Below the pieces are notes generated by a model. It was not told the DNA's origin, did no database searches, and saw nothing but the letters and a program-made list of their open reading frames with translations. From the NCBI GenBank assembly GCA_963724535.1, contig CAVRVD010000016.1, forward strand, positions 124,001 to 188,000: DNA of 64,000 nucleotides. The letters are read 5' to 3'. The DNA comes from JADJPO01 sp963724535. Its GTDB lineage: Bacteria > Actinomycetota > Actinomycetes > Actinomycetales > Kineosporiaceae. Of the stretch, positions 16,511 through 24,258 are shown one piece after another (within the stretch, counting starts at the first letter, position 1; every line of letters begins with the position of its first letter). The position numbers and the translations under genes are program-made.

Positions 16511-18274
16511 TCATGACAGGTCCGCCTCGTCGGCGCGCGCCAGCCAGACGGCCAGCGGCTCGCCGTCCGAGCGCTGGACCAGCCACCGCCGCAGCAGTCG
16601 CTCGACGTAGTCGGGCAGGTCGGCGCTGGTCGTCTTCAGCCCGCGCAGCTTGCGGCCGAACCCGGCGTCCAGGCCCAGGCCGCCGCCGAGGTGGATCTGG
16701 AAACCCTCGACGGTCGGGCCGTCCGGGTCGTCGGGGTTCGGCACCTGGATGCCCTTCAGGCCGATGTCGGCGATCTGGGTGCGGGCACAGGCGTTCGGGC
16801 AGCCGTTGATGTTGATGCTCACCTGCGGGGCGCCGGGGGCGAACAGCTCGGGGACGTCGGCGAACCGGCGTTCGAGCTCGCCGACCAGCCGCGCCGCCGT
16901 CCCCTTGGTCTCGACGATGGCCAGCTTGCAGTACTCGATCCCGGTGCAGGCCATGGTGCCGCGGCGGAACGTCGAGGCCGCGGCGGGCAGGCCGACGCCG
17001 TCCAGGGTGTCGACAAGGTCGGCCACAGCCGGGGCCGGGACGTCCAGGACCACGAGCTTCTGGTCCGGAGTGAACCGCAACCGGTCGGACCCGGCGCGCT
17101 GCATGGCCTCGGCGAGCGCGGTCAGCTTCTCGCCGGTCAGCCGACCCGCCACCGGGGCCAGCCCGACCGCGAACCGCCCCCGGCCCTGGGCCCGCACCCC
17201 GACGTGGTCACGCCGGCCGCGCGGCGGCGGGGCCGGCGCCGGACCGTCGACGAGCCGATAGCCCAGGTACTCGCGCTCCAGTACCTCGCGGAACCGTTGC
17301 GTACCCCAGTCGGCGACCAGGTACTTCAGCCGGGCACGGCTCCGCAGCCTTCGGTAGCCGTAGTCCCGGAACAGCCGGATCACCGCGTGCCACACGTCGG
17401 GCACCTCCGCCAGCGACACCCAGGCCCCGAGCCGCTGGGCCAGGTGCGGCGCGGTGGACAGGCCACCGCCGACCCATAGGTCGAACCCGGGGCCGTGCTG
17501 GGGGTGGACGACGCCGACGAAGGCGATGTCGTGGATCTCGTGGGCGACGTCCTGGTGCGGGCTGCCGGAGATCGCTGACTTGAACTTGCGGGGCAGGTTG
17601 GCCAGGTCGGGGTCGCCGACGAACCGCTTGCCGATCTCGGCGATGGCCTGGGTGCCATCGACGATCTCGTCGGGGTCGATGCCGGCGAGCGGTGAGCCCA
17701 GCACCACCCGTGGTGTGTCGCCGCAGGCCTCGGTGGTGCTCAGGCCCACGGCGTCGAGCAGGCGCCAGATGACCGGGACGTCCTCGACCCGTACCCAGTG
17801 GTACTGGATGTTCTGCCGGTCGGTGACGTCGGCGGTGCCCCGGGCGTACCGGGTGGAGATCTCGGCCAGCACCCGCAGCTGGGCTGCGTCGACCGCCCCG
17901 CCGTCGATACGGACCCGGAGCATGAAGAACTCGTCGTCCAGCTCATGCGGCTCGAGGGCGGCGGTGCGGCCACCGTCCACGCCGGGCCGGCGCTGTGTGT
18001 ACAGGCCCCACCAGCGCAGTCGGCCCCGCAGATCGTCGGCGGGGATCGAGGCGAACCCCTCCAGGGCGTAGATCTGCTCGACGCGCTCGCGCACGTTGAG
18101 TCCGTTGTCGGCGGCCTTGATCTTCTCGTTGGCGTTGAGCGGCTCGGTCTGACCGAGCGCCCACTGACCCTCGGGGCGACGGGTCCTGCTCGGGCGGGTT
18201 CGGCGGGGGGTCTCGGCCCCAGTGACGCCGGGGTCGGTCTCGGTGTCGGCGGGGGTCCTCACGGATGGGCTCAC
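16511..18274 (-). CDS. sir: Ferredoxin-type sulfite reductase (siroheme, 4Fe-4S)
   Basis: It reduces sulfite to sulfide with six electrons from ferredoxin. The protein is duplicated in the usual nitrite/sulfite reductase way. The siroheme-[4Fe-4S] cysteines are in ACTGIEYCK (C-x5-C) and NGCPNACA (C-x3-C). The start chosen is a GTG with AAGGA seven bases upstream, giving 587 residues; a GTG 21 bases earlier has no good site. The N-terminal 50 residues are disordered. The operon leader carries a SAM-I-type riboswitch and a leader peptide. A nitrite reductase function is less likely, given cysH. Confidence 0.93.
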   Translation of the reverse strand: MSPSVRTPADTETDPGVTGAETPRRTRPSRTRRPEGQWALGQTEPLNANEKIKAADNGLNVRERVEQIYALEGFASIPADDLRGRLRWWGLYTQRRPGVDGGRTAALEPHELDDEFFMLRVRIDGGAVDAAQLRVLAEISTRYARGTADVTDRQNIQYHWVRVEDVPVIWRLLDAVGLSTTEACGDTPRVVLGSPLAGIDPDEIVDGTQAIAEIGKRFVGDPDLANLPRKFKSAISGSPHQDVAHEIHDIAFVGVVHPQHGPGFDLWVGGGLSTAPHLAQRLGAWVSLAEVPDVWHAVIRLFRDYGYRRLRSRARLKYLVADWGTQRFREVLEREYLGYRLVDGPAPAPPPRGRRDHVGVRAQGRGRFAVGLAPVAGRLTGEKLTALAEAMQRAGSDRLRFTPDQKLVVLDVPAPAVADLVDTLDGVGLPAAASTFRRGTMACTGIEYCKLAIVETKGTAARLVGELERRFADVPELFAPGAPQVSININGCPNACARTQIADIGLKGIQVPNPDDPDGPTVEGFQIHLGGGLGLDAGFGRKLRGLKTTSADLPDYVERLLRRWLVQRSDGEPLAVWLARADEADLS

Positions 18275-18403
18275 GAGTCGGTCCTTCGGTTCCACGTTTC
18301 ACGGCAGGGGAGGCGACCGCTGCGACACGGTCACGCCAGGCGGCAGGCAGCGCTGACCGGCGGGTGCCGGTGTTGCCGGCGGATGTGTCGCGCGGGGGAG
18401 TGG

Positions 18404-18484
18404 TCAGGCCCGACAGGTGGCGCTGGCGGTGCGCAGCAGGTCGACGTGATGGCGGCGCACGAGCCGCAGACGGGTTGCTCGCAT
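18404..18484 (-). CDS. Leader peptide of the sulfite reductase operon
   Basis: A 26-residue ORF starting MRATRLRLVRR, with the core HVDLLRTASATCRA and a Cys near the end. That core matches the short leader peptides common upstream of actinobacterial sulfur and cysteine genes. GGAGG five bases before the ATG gives strong initiation. The GGAGG overlaps the 3' strand of the riboswitch P1 stem. Between its stop and sir, GCGACAC (18322-18328 on the plus strand) can pair with GTGTCGC (18385-18391). That would enclose smaller hairpins such as GCCGG-CAACA-CCGGC. Cysteine-dependent attenuation is the likely role. Confidence 0.78.
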   Translation of the reverse strand: MRATRLRLVRRHHVDLLRTASATCRA

Positions 18485-18489
18485 GGATT

Positions 18490-18580
18490 CCTCCATCGGT
18501 CCCGGCGGTAGCACCGTCCCCGTCGTCGGGGGGTTGCTGCGGCGTCGTCGAGCCGGGTCTCTCGGCCGCTCTGGATGGGC
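18490..18580 (-). promoter_or_regulatory. SAM-I-type (S-box) riboswitch
   Basis: Read on the minus strand, the S-box core elements appear in order. P1 is CCATC...GATGG. AGAG and GGCCGAGAGA follow at the kink-turn, then GACGACGCCGCAGCAACC, a P3 stem CCCC/GGGG and finally GGTGCTACCGCC. GCGGC/GCCGC can form P2. It lies directly upstream of the leader peptide of sir. It should bind S-adenosylmethionine and reduce expression when sulfur is plentiful. The P4 stem is weak by eye. Confidence 0.82.
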
Positions 18581-18587
18581 TCGGGTC

Positions 18588-18617
18588 AGCGTAGGGACTC
18601 GCAGCGTCGCGGGTCAA
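18588..18617 (-). promoter_or_regulatory. Predicted sigma-70-type promoter of the sir operon
   Basis: TTGACC and TACGCT are separated by 18 bases on the minus strand. The predicted start falls within a few bases of the first riboswitch helix. Pattern match only. Confidence 0.5.
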
Positions 18618-18678
18618 TGCGCAGCGTGATCCTGCTCGCATCGCGCCCGGTTCGGTGTCGGACGGCCAGCGCCGTCGA

Positions 18679-19602
18679 TCAGTACGCGCTCGTTCCGGGG
18701 ACGCCGCGACGGGCCTCGACCGGGGCGCGGTCGCCCCGGAGGGTCGCCACCATGTCGAGCACCCGCCGGGTGGCTCGCACGTCGTGGGTCCGGAACACGG
18801 CCACCCCCAGCCACGCGGCCACCGCGGTAGCAGCCAGGCTGCCCTCGAGTCGTTCGGCGGTCGGTAGGCCCAGCGTCTCGCCTACGAAGTCCTTGCGCGA
18901 GATGGCTTGCAGCACAGGCAGTCCCAGGGACACGATGTCCCGGCTGCAGCGCAGCACGGTCAGCGAGTGAGCGGTGGTCTTGCCGAAGTCCAGGGTCGGG
19001 TCGACCAGGATCCGGTCCCGCGGGACCCCCGCCTGCTCCGCCCGTACGGCACCGGCGTCCAGGGCCGCGAGGACGTCGTGGACGACGCCGTCCGGCTCCG
19101 GTGGGTAGGTGACGGCCACCGGGTCGGTGCGCGGCGGGAGCCCACCGGTGTGCGAGACGACGTACCCGGCACCCAGGTCGGCGGCGACGGCGACCAGGTC
19201 CGGGTCGTGCCCGGCCCAGGTGTCGTTGACCAGGTCTACGTAGCCGGTTGCGGCCCGGGCGACCTCGCTGCGCCAGGTGTCCAGGCTGAGCACCAGGTCG
19301 GGGTGGGAGGTGCGGGCGAGGACCAGGAACGGCAGCACCCGGTCGATCTCCTGTGCCGCACCGATCGGGTCGCCCGCCTGCCCGGCCCGGACGCCGCCGA
19401 CGTCGACGATGCCCGCGCCGTCGGCCACCGCCCCGTCCAGGGCGCGTTCGGCCGAGTCGAGGTCGGCATGCCGGTTGCCGTCGAAGAACGAGTCCGCCGT
19501 CCGGTTGACGATGGCCATCACGCCAGGCCGCGCACTGTCGAACAGGCGGCCGCGCAGTCGCAGCGGTGCCGCGCCCGGCGGCACCGAGGAGTCCACCGGC
19601 AC
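18679..19602 (-). CDS. folP2: DHPS paralogue, FolP2-like
   Basis: A TIM-barrel protein related to dihydropteroate synthase. MAIVNRTADSFFDGN, SLDTWRSEVA, ILVDPTLDFGKTT and FRTHDV align with DHPS motifs. The substrate loop GGESTRPG of real DHPS is replaced by VGGVRAGQAGD, the SRKS motif by SRKDFVG, and MHM by SHTGG. These changes mark the mycobacterial FolP2 group. FolP2 of M. leprae is reported to lack DHPS activity, so folate synthesis should not be assumed. The start is the first of two close GTG codons. It is divergent from the next gene. Confidence 0.85.
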   Translation of the reverse strand: MPVDSSVPPGAAPLRLRGRLFDSARPGVMAIVNRTADSFFDGNRHADLDSAERALDGAVADGAGIVDVGGVRAGQAGDPIGAAQEIDRVLPFLVLARTSHPDLVLSLDTWRSEVARAATGYVDLVNDTWAGHDPDLVAVAADLGAGYVVSHTGGLPPRTDPVAVTYPPEPDGVVHDVLAALDAGAVRAEQAGVPRDRILVDPTLDFGKTTAHSLTVLRCSRDIVSLGLPVLQAISRKDFVGETLGLPTAERLEGSLAATAVAAWLGVAVFRTHDVRATRRVLDMVATLRGDRAPVEARRGVPGTSAY

Positions 19603-19638
19603 GCGCCGATGATGCCACCGATGGGATAGTTGCTGACC

Positions 19639-20157
19639 ATGACGAGTCCCGTCGACCGGGACCGGCCGCAGCTCCCGCACGGGTACGGCGTGCCGGACGA
19701 CGACGCCGGCCTGCTCGACTGGAACCGCATCGAGCAGGTGCTCGTCGACGCACCCCACTACTGGATGGCGACCACCCGCCCGGACGGCCGGCCGCACGTC
19801 GTGCCGCGCTGGGGGGTGTGGCTGGCCGGGCACCTCTACTACGACGGGTCGCCACAGACCGTGCATGCCCGCAACCTGGCGACCAACCCGGCCTGCGCGC
19901 TGCACCTCGGCGACGGTACGGACGCCGTGATCGTCGAAGGGCGTTCGGGGCCCAGCGATCCGGTCACCGGTGACCTGGGCGTGCGGATCTCGGCGGAGAT
20001 GAACCGCAAGTACGCCGCGGCGGGGTACGCGCCGGGGGCCACCGCCTGGTCCGGCGACGACGCCGGCGGTCTGTGCGTGTTCTCCCCGGCGAAGGCGATG
20101 GCCTGGTTCGCCTTCCCGACCGACCTGACCCGGTTCCGGTTCCCGCCCCGCAGCTGA
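19639..20157 (+). CDS. PPOX-class flavin/F420-dependent oxidoreductase
   Basis: A 172-residue split-barrel protein of the pyridoxamine-phosphate-oxidase superfamily. The signature is YWMATTRPDGRPHVVPRWGV, followed by LYYDGSPQTVHARNLATNP and a C-terminal WFAFPTDLTRFRF. Such actinobacterial proteins often use F420 or FMN for small-molecule reduction; the cofactor cannot be told from sequence here. An ATG start is chosen over a TTG nine bases earlier. It is divergent from folP2 with a 36-base gap. Confidence 0.82.
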   Translation: MTSPVDRDRPQLPHGYGVPDDDAGLLDWNRIEQVLVDAPHYWMATTRPDGRPHVVPRWGVWLAGHLYYDGSPQTVHARNLATNPACALHLGDGTDAVIVEGRSGPSDPVTGDLGVRISAEMNRKYAAAGYAPGATAWSGDDAGGLCVFSPAKAMAWFAFPTDLTRFRFPPRS

Positions 20158-20208
20158 GCCCGGGCCGACGGAGCTGTGGAGATCCCGGCAACCTGCCGAT
20201 AGGACGGC

Positions 20209-21072
20209 GTGCCCCCGACCGAGACCCGCCCGGTGCCCCGCAGCCAGATCCGGACGCCGTTCGACATTCCCCGCCAGCTGCGCCTGCTGGCCCCGTTGTT
20301 GGTCACGTGGGCCGGTGCGGCCGTCGTCCTGGCCGTGGCCGGTACCCAGCGTTGGACGCCGCTGGAGCAGCTCTTCCTGGACGCCTCCTATCTCGGTGGC
20401 CAGCCCTGGTACAGCGGCATCCTCAACGAGGCCGGGTTGATCAGCTGGTCCGTCGCCGCCGCGGCGGCCGGGCTGGGCAGCTGGGTCGCCGCGCTGGACG
20501 GCCGTCGCGGCGCCGCGGCCTTCCTCGGACTCGGGGCGGTCGTGGTGTCGATGATGCTCATCGACATCTGGATCCAGTTCCACTCGGCGGTGGCGCCCCG
20601 GCTGGGTATTCCCGGCAACCTGGCCCAGGTGCTGATCGCGGCGTCCGGGCTGGCCTGGGCGGCGCTGTTCTGGCGCGAGATCGCCCGAACCCGCTGGCTG
20701 ATCCTGCTCAGCTCCTACGCCTTCCTGGGCTCCTCTGCCGGGATCGACACCGTGCTCGAACCGGACGGTGCGCTCGGGCTATGGCTGGAGGACGCCGCCC
20801 GGCTGGTCGGCATCCTCACCTTCACCCACTACCTGGTGGTCACCGCGGTCGACATCACCCGCTCGGTGGTGGCTCAGCGCACCGCCGCCGCCGACGACGC
20901 CGCCCGCGACTCCGCGACCCTGTCGGCCGCCGTCCTGGCTGCCCTGGGCACGCCCCCGTTCGACGTGCCGGTCGTGCCGTCCCATCCGGCCGCCTCGGCG
21001 GTGCCGCGGCCGCGCCGTCCGACCGGGCAGGCAGCAGGCCGGGGCACCCGAGGGGCGCCGGCGGGCCGCTGA
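20209..21072 (+). CDS. Multi-pass membrane protein, unknown function
   Basis: A 287-residue integral membrane protein. About six hydrophobic segments are visible, including LLVTWAGAAVVLAVAG, LISWSVAAAAAGLGSWVAAL, AAFLGLGAVVVSMMLIDIWI, VLIAASGLAWAALFW and WLILLSSYAFLGSSAGI. A His lies in FTHYLVVTAVDIT, and a basic Pro/Arg-rich cytoplasmic tail follows. I do not recognise a family. The GTG start lacks a strong site. It follows the PPOX gene by 51 bases on the same strand and may be cotranscribed. Confidence 0.72.
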   Translation: MPPTETRPVPRSQIRTPFDIPRQLRLLAPLLVTWAGAAVVLAVAGTQRWTPLEQLFLDASYLGGQPWYSGILNEAGLISWSVAAAAAGLGSWVAALDGRRGAAAFLGLGAVVVSMMLIDIWIQFHSAVAPRLGIPGNLAQVLIAASGLAWAALFWREIARTRWLILLSSYAFLGSSAGIDTVLEPDGALGLWLEDAARLVGILTFTHYLVVTAVDITRSVVAQRTAAADDAARDSATLSAAVLAALGTPPFDVPVVPSHPAASAVPRPRRPTGQAAGRGTRGAPAGR

Positions 21073-21080
21073 GCCAGCGG

Positions 21081-22373
21081 TCATCCGCAGCTGTTCAACC
21101 GCTCGGCGAGGAAACGCTGCTCGGCCTCGTTGCCGCCCCGGGCCAGGGCCCGCCGATAGGCCTGCGCCGCCTCGTCGAGTAGGCCCAGCCGACGCAGGAG
21201 CGCGGCTCGGGCGGCGTGCAGGTAGCGGTAGTCGCTGAGCGCTCCGCCGGCGGCGACCTCCTCGACGGCGGTCAGGCCGGCCTGCGCTCCTTCGACCATC
21301 GACAGGGCCACCGCCCGGTTCAACCGGACGACGTCGGTCGGCTCGACGAGGACCAGCCGGTCGTACAGGGCCAGGATCGCCGGCCAGTCGGTGCCCGCCC
21401 AGGTAGGTGCGGTGGCATGGACGCCGGCGATCGCCGCCTCGAGCTGGTAGGCGCCGACGTGGCCCAGGGCCAGCGCCCGGGCCAGTACCGACTGGCCCTC
21501 GGCGACCAGCGCGCCGTCCCACTGCGAGCGGTCGGCGTCCTCGAGCAGCACCAGCCGGCCGCCCCCGTCGAGACGGGTGGCGCGGCGCGCGTCGGTGAAC
21601 AGCATCAGGGCGAGCAGGCCCATGGTCTCCGCCCGGGCCACGGTCAGTTCGTGGTCCGGTTCCGTCGGGACCGGACGGCGCGGCAGCGCCTCCAGCAGAT
21701 CGGCGAGCAGCCCGGCCAGCCAGCGCGCCTCGTCGCACAGGTCGCCACGCAGCAGTGCCGGTCCGTCGGGCGAGGTGTGCCCGGCGGTGAAGATCAGGTA
21801 GATCACCCTGAGCACCTCGGCGCATCGCTCGGGCAGGTCGGTTCGGGCCGGCACCGAGAACGGCACACCGGCCGCCCGGATCTTCGCCTTGGCCCTGACC
21901 AGCCGCTTGGCCATCGTCGGGGTGGGCACGACGAACGTGGCGGCGATCTGGGCGGTGGACAGGCCGCACACCTCGCGCAGGGTCAGGGCCACCTTCGCCT
22001 CGGCGTCCAGGGCCCGGTGGCAGCAGCCGAACACCAGCGCAAGCTGGTCGTCGACGAGGTCGCCGGCCCGGGCCGACGACGTGGGGTCCGCCGCTGCGGT
22101 GGCCGTCGCGGTGAGCTCGGCGAGCATCGGTAGCCGGTCGATGAAGCGCCGCTCGTGCCGGATCCGGTCGATGGCCTTACGACGGGCCGTGGTCAGCAGC
22201 CAGGCGAAGGGTCGGTCTGGAGTGGTCTGCGGCCCCCAGCGGGCCGCCGCCTCGGTGAAGGCGTCCTGCGCGCACTCCTCGGCCAGGTCGAGGTCGCCCA
22301 GGTCCCGTCGCAGCGTGGCCAGCAGGACCGGCCACTGCTCGGCGAAGACCTGGGCGACCCGCGACGGGGGCAC
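21081..22373 (-). CDS. ECF sigma factor, ECF42-type, with C-terminal TPR-like extension
   Basis: Residues about 5-165 hold sigma regions 2 (LAEECAQDAFTEAAARW, FAWLLTTARRKAIDRIRHER) and 4 (LSTAQIAATFVVPTPTMAKR). A long DUF6596/TPR-like extension follows (ALLRGDLCDEARWLAGLLAD, then LYDRLVLVEPTDVVRLNRAV). That layout, with an adjacent DGPF-family gene, defines ECF42. No anti-sigma factor is present; the extension is thought to regulate the family. Its GTG overlaps the stop of the DGPF gene by one base (TAGTG), so the pair is coupled. Targets usually include the DGPF gene. Confidence 0.9.
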   Translation of the reverse strand: MPPSRVAQVFAEQWPVLLATLRRDLGDLDLAEECAQDAFTEAAARWGPQTTPDRPFAWLLTTARRKAIDRIRHERRFIDRLPMLAELTATATAAADPTSSARAGDLVDDQLALVFGCCHRALDAEAKVALTLREVCGLSTAQIAATFVVPTPTMAKRLVRAKAKIRAAGVPFSVPARTDLPERCAEVLRVIYLIFTAGHTSPDGPALLRGDLCDEARWLAGLLADLLEALPRRPVPTEPDHELTVARAETMGLLALMLFTDARRATRLDGGGRLVLLEDADRSQWDGALVAEGQSVLARALALGHVGAYQLEAAIAGVHATAPTWAGTDWPAILALYDRLVLVEPTDVVRLNRAVALSMVEGAQAGLTAVEEVAAGGALSDYRYLHAARAALLRRLGLLDEAAQAYRRALARGGNEAEQRFLAERLNSCG

Positions 22374-22735
22374 TACTGGGAGAGCTCGCTCATATCGGCG
22401 ATCGGACGAACCTCGACCGACCCGTAGCGGGCTATCGGGGCCTTCGCGCCCCAGCCCAGCGCGGCATCCAGGTCGGCGACGTCGACGATGTAGTAGCCCC
22501 CGAGCACCTCCTTGGTCTCGGCGAACGGACCGTCGGTGGTCACCGTCGCGCCGTCCTTGATGGTCAGGGTGGTGGCCGTCGAGACCGGGTGCAGGGGCTC
22601 GCCGCCGACCAGTACGCCGGCCTCGGCCATCGACTGGGTGTAGGCGAACCACTCCTGCATCTCGGCGGCCGCCTCGGGGCTGCCCTCGGCCGGGCCGGCG
22701 TCAGGGGCGGAGTAGAGCAGGAACATGTAGCGCAT
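22373..22735 (-). CDS. YCII/DGPF-domain protein
   Basis: A 120-residue protein of the YCII fold carrying the signature TDGPFAETKEVLGGYYIV and starting MRYMFLLYS. It is the usual partner of ECF42 sigma factors. Its biochemical role is unknown; YCII proteins resemble dimeric alpha-beta-barrel enzymes. AGGAGG five bases before the ATG predicts strong translation. It is the first gene of a two-gene unit with the sigma factor. Confidence 0.9.
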   Translation of the reverse strand: MRYMFLLYSAPDAGPAEGSPEAAAEMQEWFAYTQSMAEAGVLVGGEPLHPVSTATTLTIKDGATVTTDGPFAETKEVLGGYYIVDVADLDAALGWGAKAPIARYGSVEVRPIADMSELSQ

Positions 22736-22828
22736 CGGTCCTCCTGAACCGTCAGGGCGCGTCCGCGACGCACCGATGCCTTGTCGACGTCCAGCATCCC
22801 CCGGAATGGACAGCCGGCGGGTTTCTGT

Positions 22829-22925
22829 CTCCCGGATTCACCAGAACCTCGGGCCAGTGCCCGCATTTATTGCTGTTTGTCCATGTTCTGGGGGTCATCG
22901 GGAGGGGTTGTGGTGAATCCGGACG
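22829..22925. repeat. Inverted-repeat element, copy 1
   Basis: CCGGATTCACCAGAACC and GGTTGTGGTGAATCCGG form a 17-bp inverted repeat with one mismatch around a 57-bp centre. The right arm continues ACG. A second copy with nearly the same arms but a different, shorter centre lies at 51335-51420. This copy lies in the divergent gap before the acyl-CoA dehydrogenase. The rest of the 311-bp gap shows no gene. Confidence 0.75.
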
Positions 22926-23046
22926 CGGGAGAGGAGTCCGATGGTGCTGTGCCTCGGTTCACACCCCCACCCGGGGCGCCGGACCGCGCCGACGGCGATA
23001 CTCGAAGTCTCCCTGTGCCGACGCTGACGAAGGGGTGACGTGCGCA

Positions 23047-24258
23047 ATGGGACGACTGCAGCACACCGAGGGCCTGACCGACGACCAGCGCGAGCTGCTG
23101 AAGCTGGTCCGGGAGTTCGTCGACGAGCAGATCATCCCGGTGGCCACCGAGCTGGAGCACAAGGACGCCTACCCCGACGAGATCGTCGAGGGCATGAAGG
23201 AGATGGGCGTCTTCGGGCTCATGATCCCCGAGGAGTACGGCGGGCTCGGGGAGTCGCTGCTCACCTACGCCCTGGTGGTCGAGGAGATCGCCCGCGGCTG
23301 GATGAGCGTGTCGGGCATCATCAACACCCACTTCATCGTGGCCTACATGCTGATCCAGCACGGCACCGAGGAGCAGAAGCAGTACTACCTGCCGAAGATG
23401 GCCGCCGGTGAGATCCGCGGCGGGTTCTCGATGAGCGAGCCGCACTGCGGCTCCGACGTCTCGGCGATCCGGACCAAGGCCGAGCGCGTCGAGGGTCCCG
23501 AGGGCACCGACGGCTGGACGATCAACGGCCAGAAGATGTGGCTGACCAACGGCGGCTCGTGCAACCTGGTCGCAGTCCTGACCAAGACCGACGTCGGCGC
23601 CGACTCGGTCTACAAGAACATGACCACCTTCCTGGTCGACAAGACCTCCGGCTTCGGCGAGACCGCGCCCGGCCTCACCGTGCCCGGCAAGATCGACAAG
23701 ATGGGCTACAAGGGCGTCGACACCACCGAGCTGATCTTGGACGGCTTCCGCACCACCGACGCCAAGATCCTCGGCGGGGTGCCCGGCAAGGGCTTCTACC
23801 AGATGATGGACGGCGTCGAGGTGGGCAGGGTCAACGTCGCCGCCCGGGCGTGCGGGCTGGCGATGCGGGCCTTCGAGCTCGGCATCAAGTACTCCCAGGA
23901 GCGGGAGACGTTCGGCAAGCAGATCTGCGAGCACCAGGCGGTCCAGTTCCGCCTCGCCGAGATGGCCACCAAGGTCGAGGCGGCCCACCAGATGATGGTG
24001 ATGGCAGCTCGTACCAAGGACGCCGGGGAGCGCAACGACCTCGAGGCAGGGATGGCCAAGTACCTGGCGAGCGAGTACTGCCGCGACGTCGTCGAGGACT
24101 CCTTCCGCATCCACGGCGGGTACGGCTACTCCAAGGAGTACGAGATCGAGCGGCTCTACCGGGAGGCGCCGATGCTGCTGATCGGTGAGGGGACCGCCGA
24201 CATCCAGCGGATGATCATCGGTCGGCGGTTGCTCGAGGACTTTCGCCTGAAGGTGTGA
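23047..24258 (+). CDS. Acyl-CoA dehydrogenase
   Basis: A 403-residue FAD enzyme that makes the alpha-beta double bond of acyl-CoA and passes electrons to ETF. The first FAD signature is FSMSEPHCGSDVSAIR, followed by MWLTNGGSCNLVAVLTKT. The second signature is IHGGYGYSKEYEIERLYREA and the likely catalytic Glu is in LIGEGTADIQR. The chain length preference is not visible. AAGGGG lies 12 bases before the ATG; an in-frame GTG at 23035 is possible. It overlaps the convergent membrane-protein gene by 44 bases. Confidence 0.93.
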   Translation: MGRLQHTEGLTDDQRELLKLVREFVDEQIIPVATELEHKDAYPDEIVEGMKEMGVFGLMIPEEYGGLGESLLTYALVVEEIARGWMSVSGIINTHFIVAYMLIQHGTEEQKQYYLPKMAAGEIRGGFSMSEPHCGSDVSAIRTKAERVEGPEGTDGWTINGQKMWLTNGGSCNLVAVLTKTDVGADSVYKNMTTFLVDKTSGFGETAPGLTVPGKIDKMGYKGVDTTELILDGFRTTDAKILGGVPGKGFYQMMDGVEVGRVNVAARACGLAMRAFELGIKYSQERETFGKQICEHQAVQFRLAEMATKVEAAHQMMVMAARTKDAGERNDLEAGMAKYLASEYCRDVVEDSFRIHGGYGYSKEYEIERLYREAPMLLIGEGTADIQRMIIGRRLLEDFRLKV

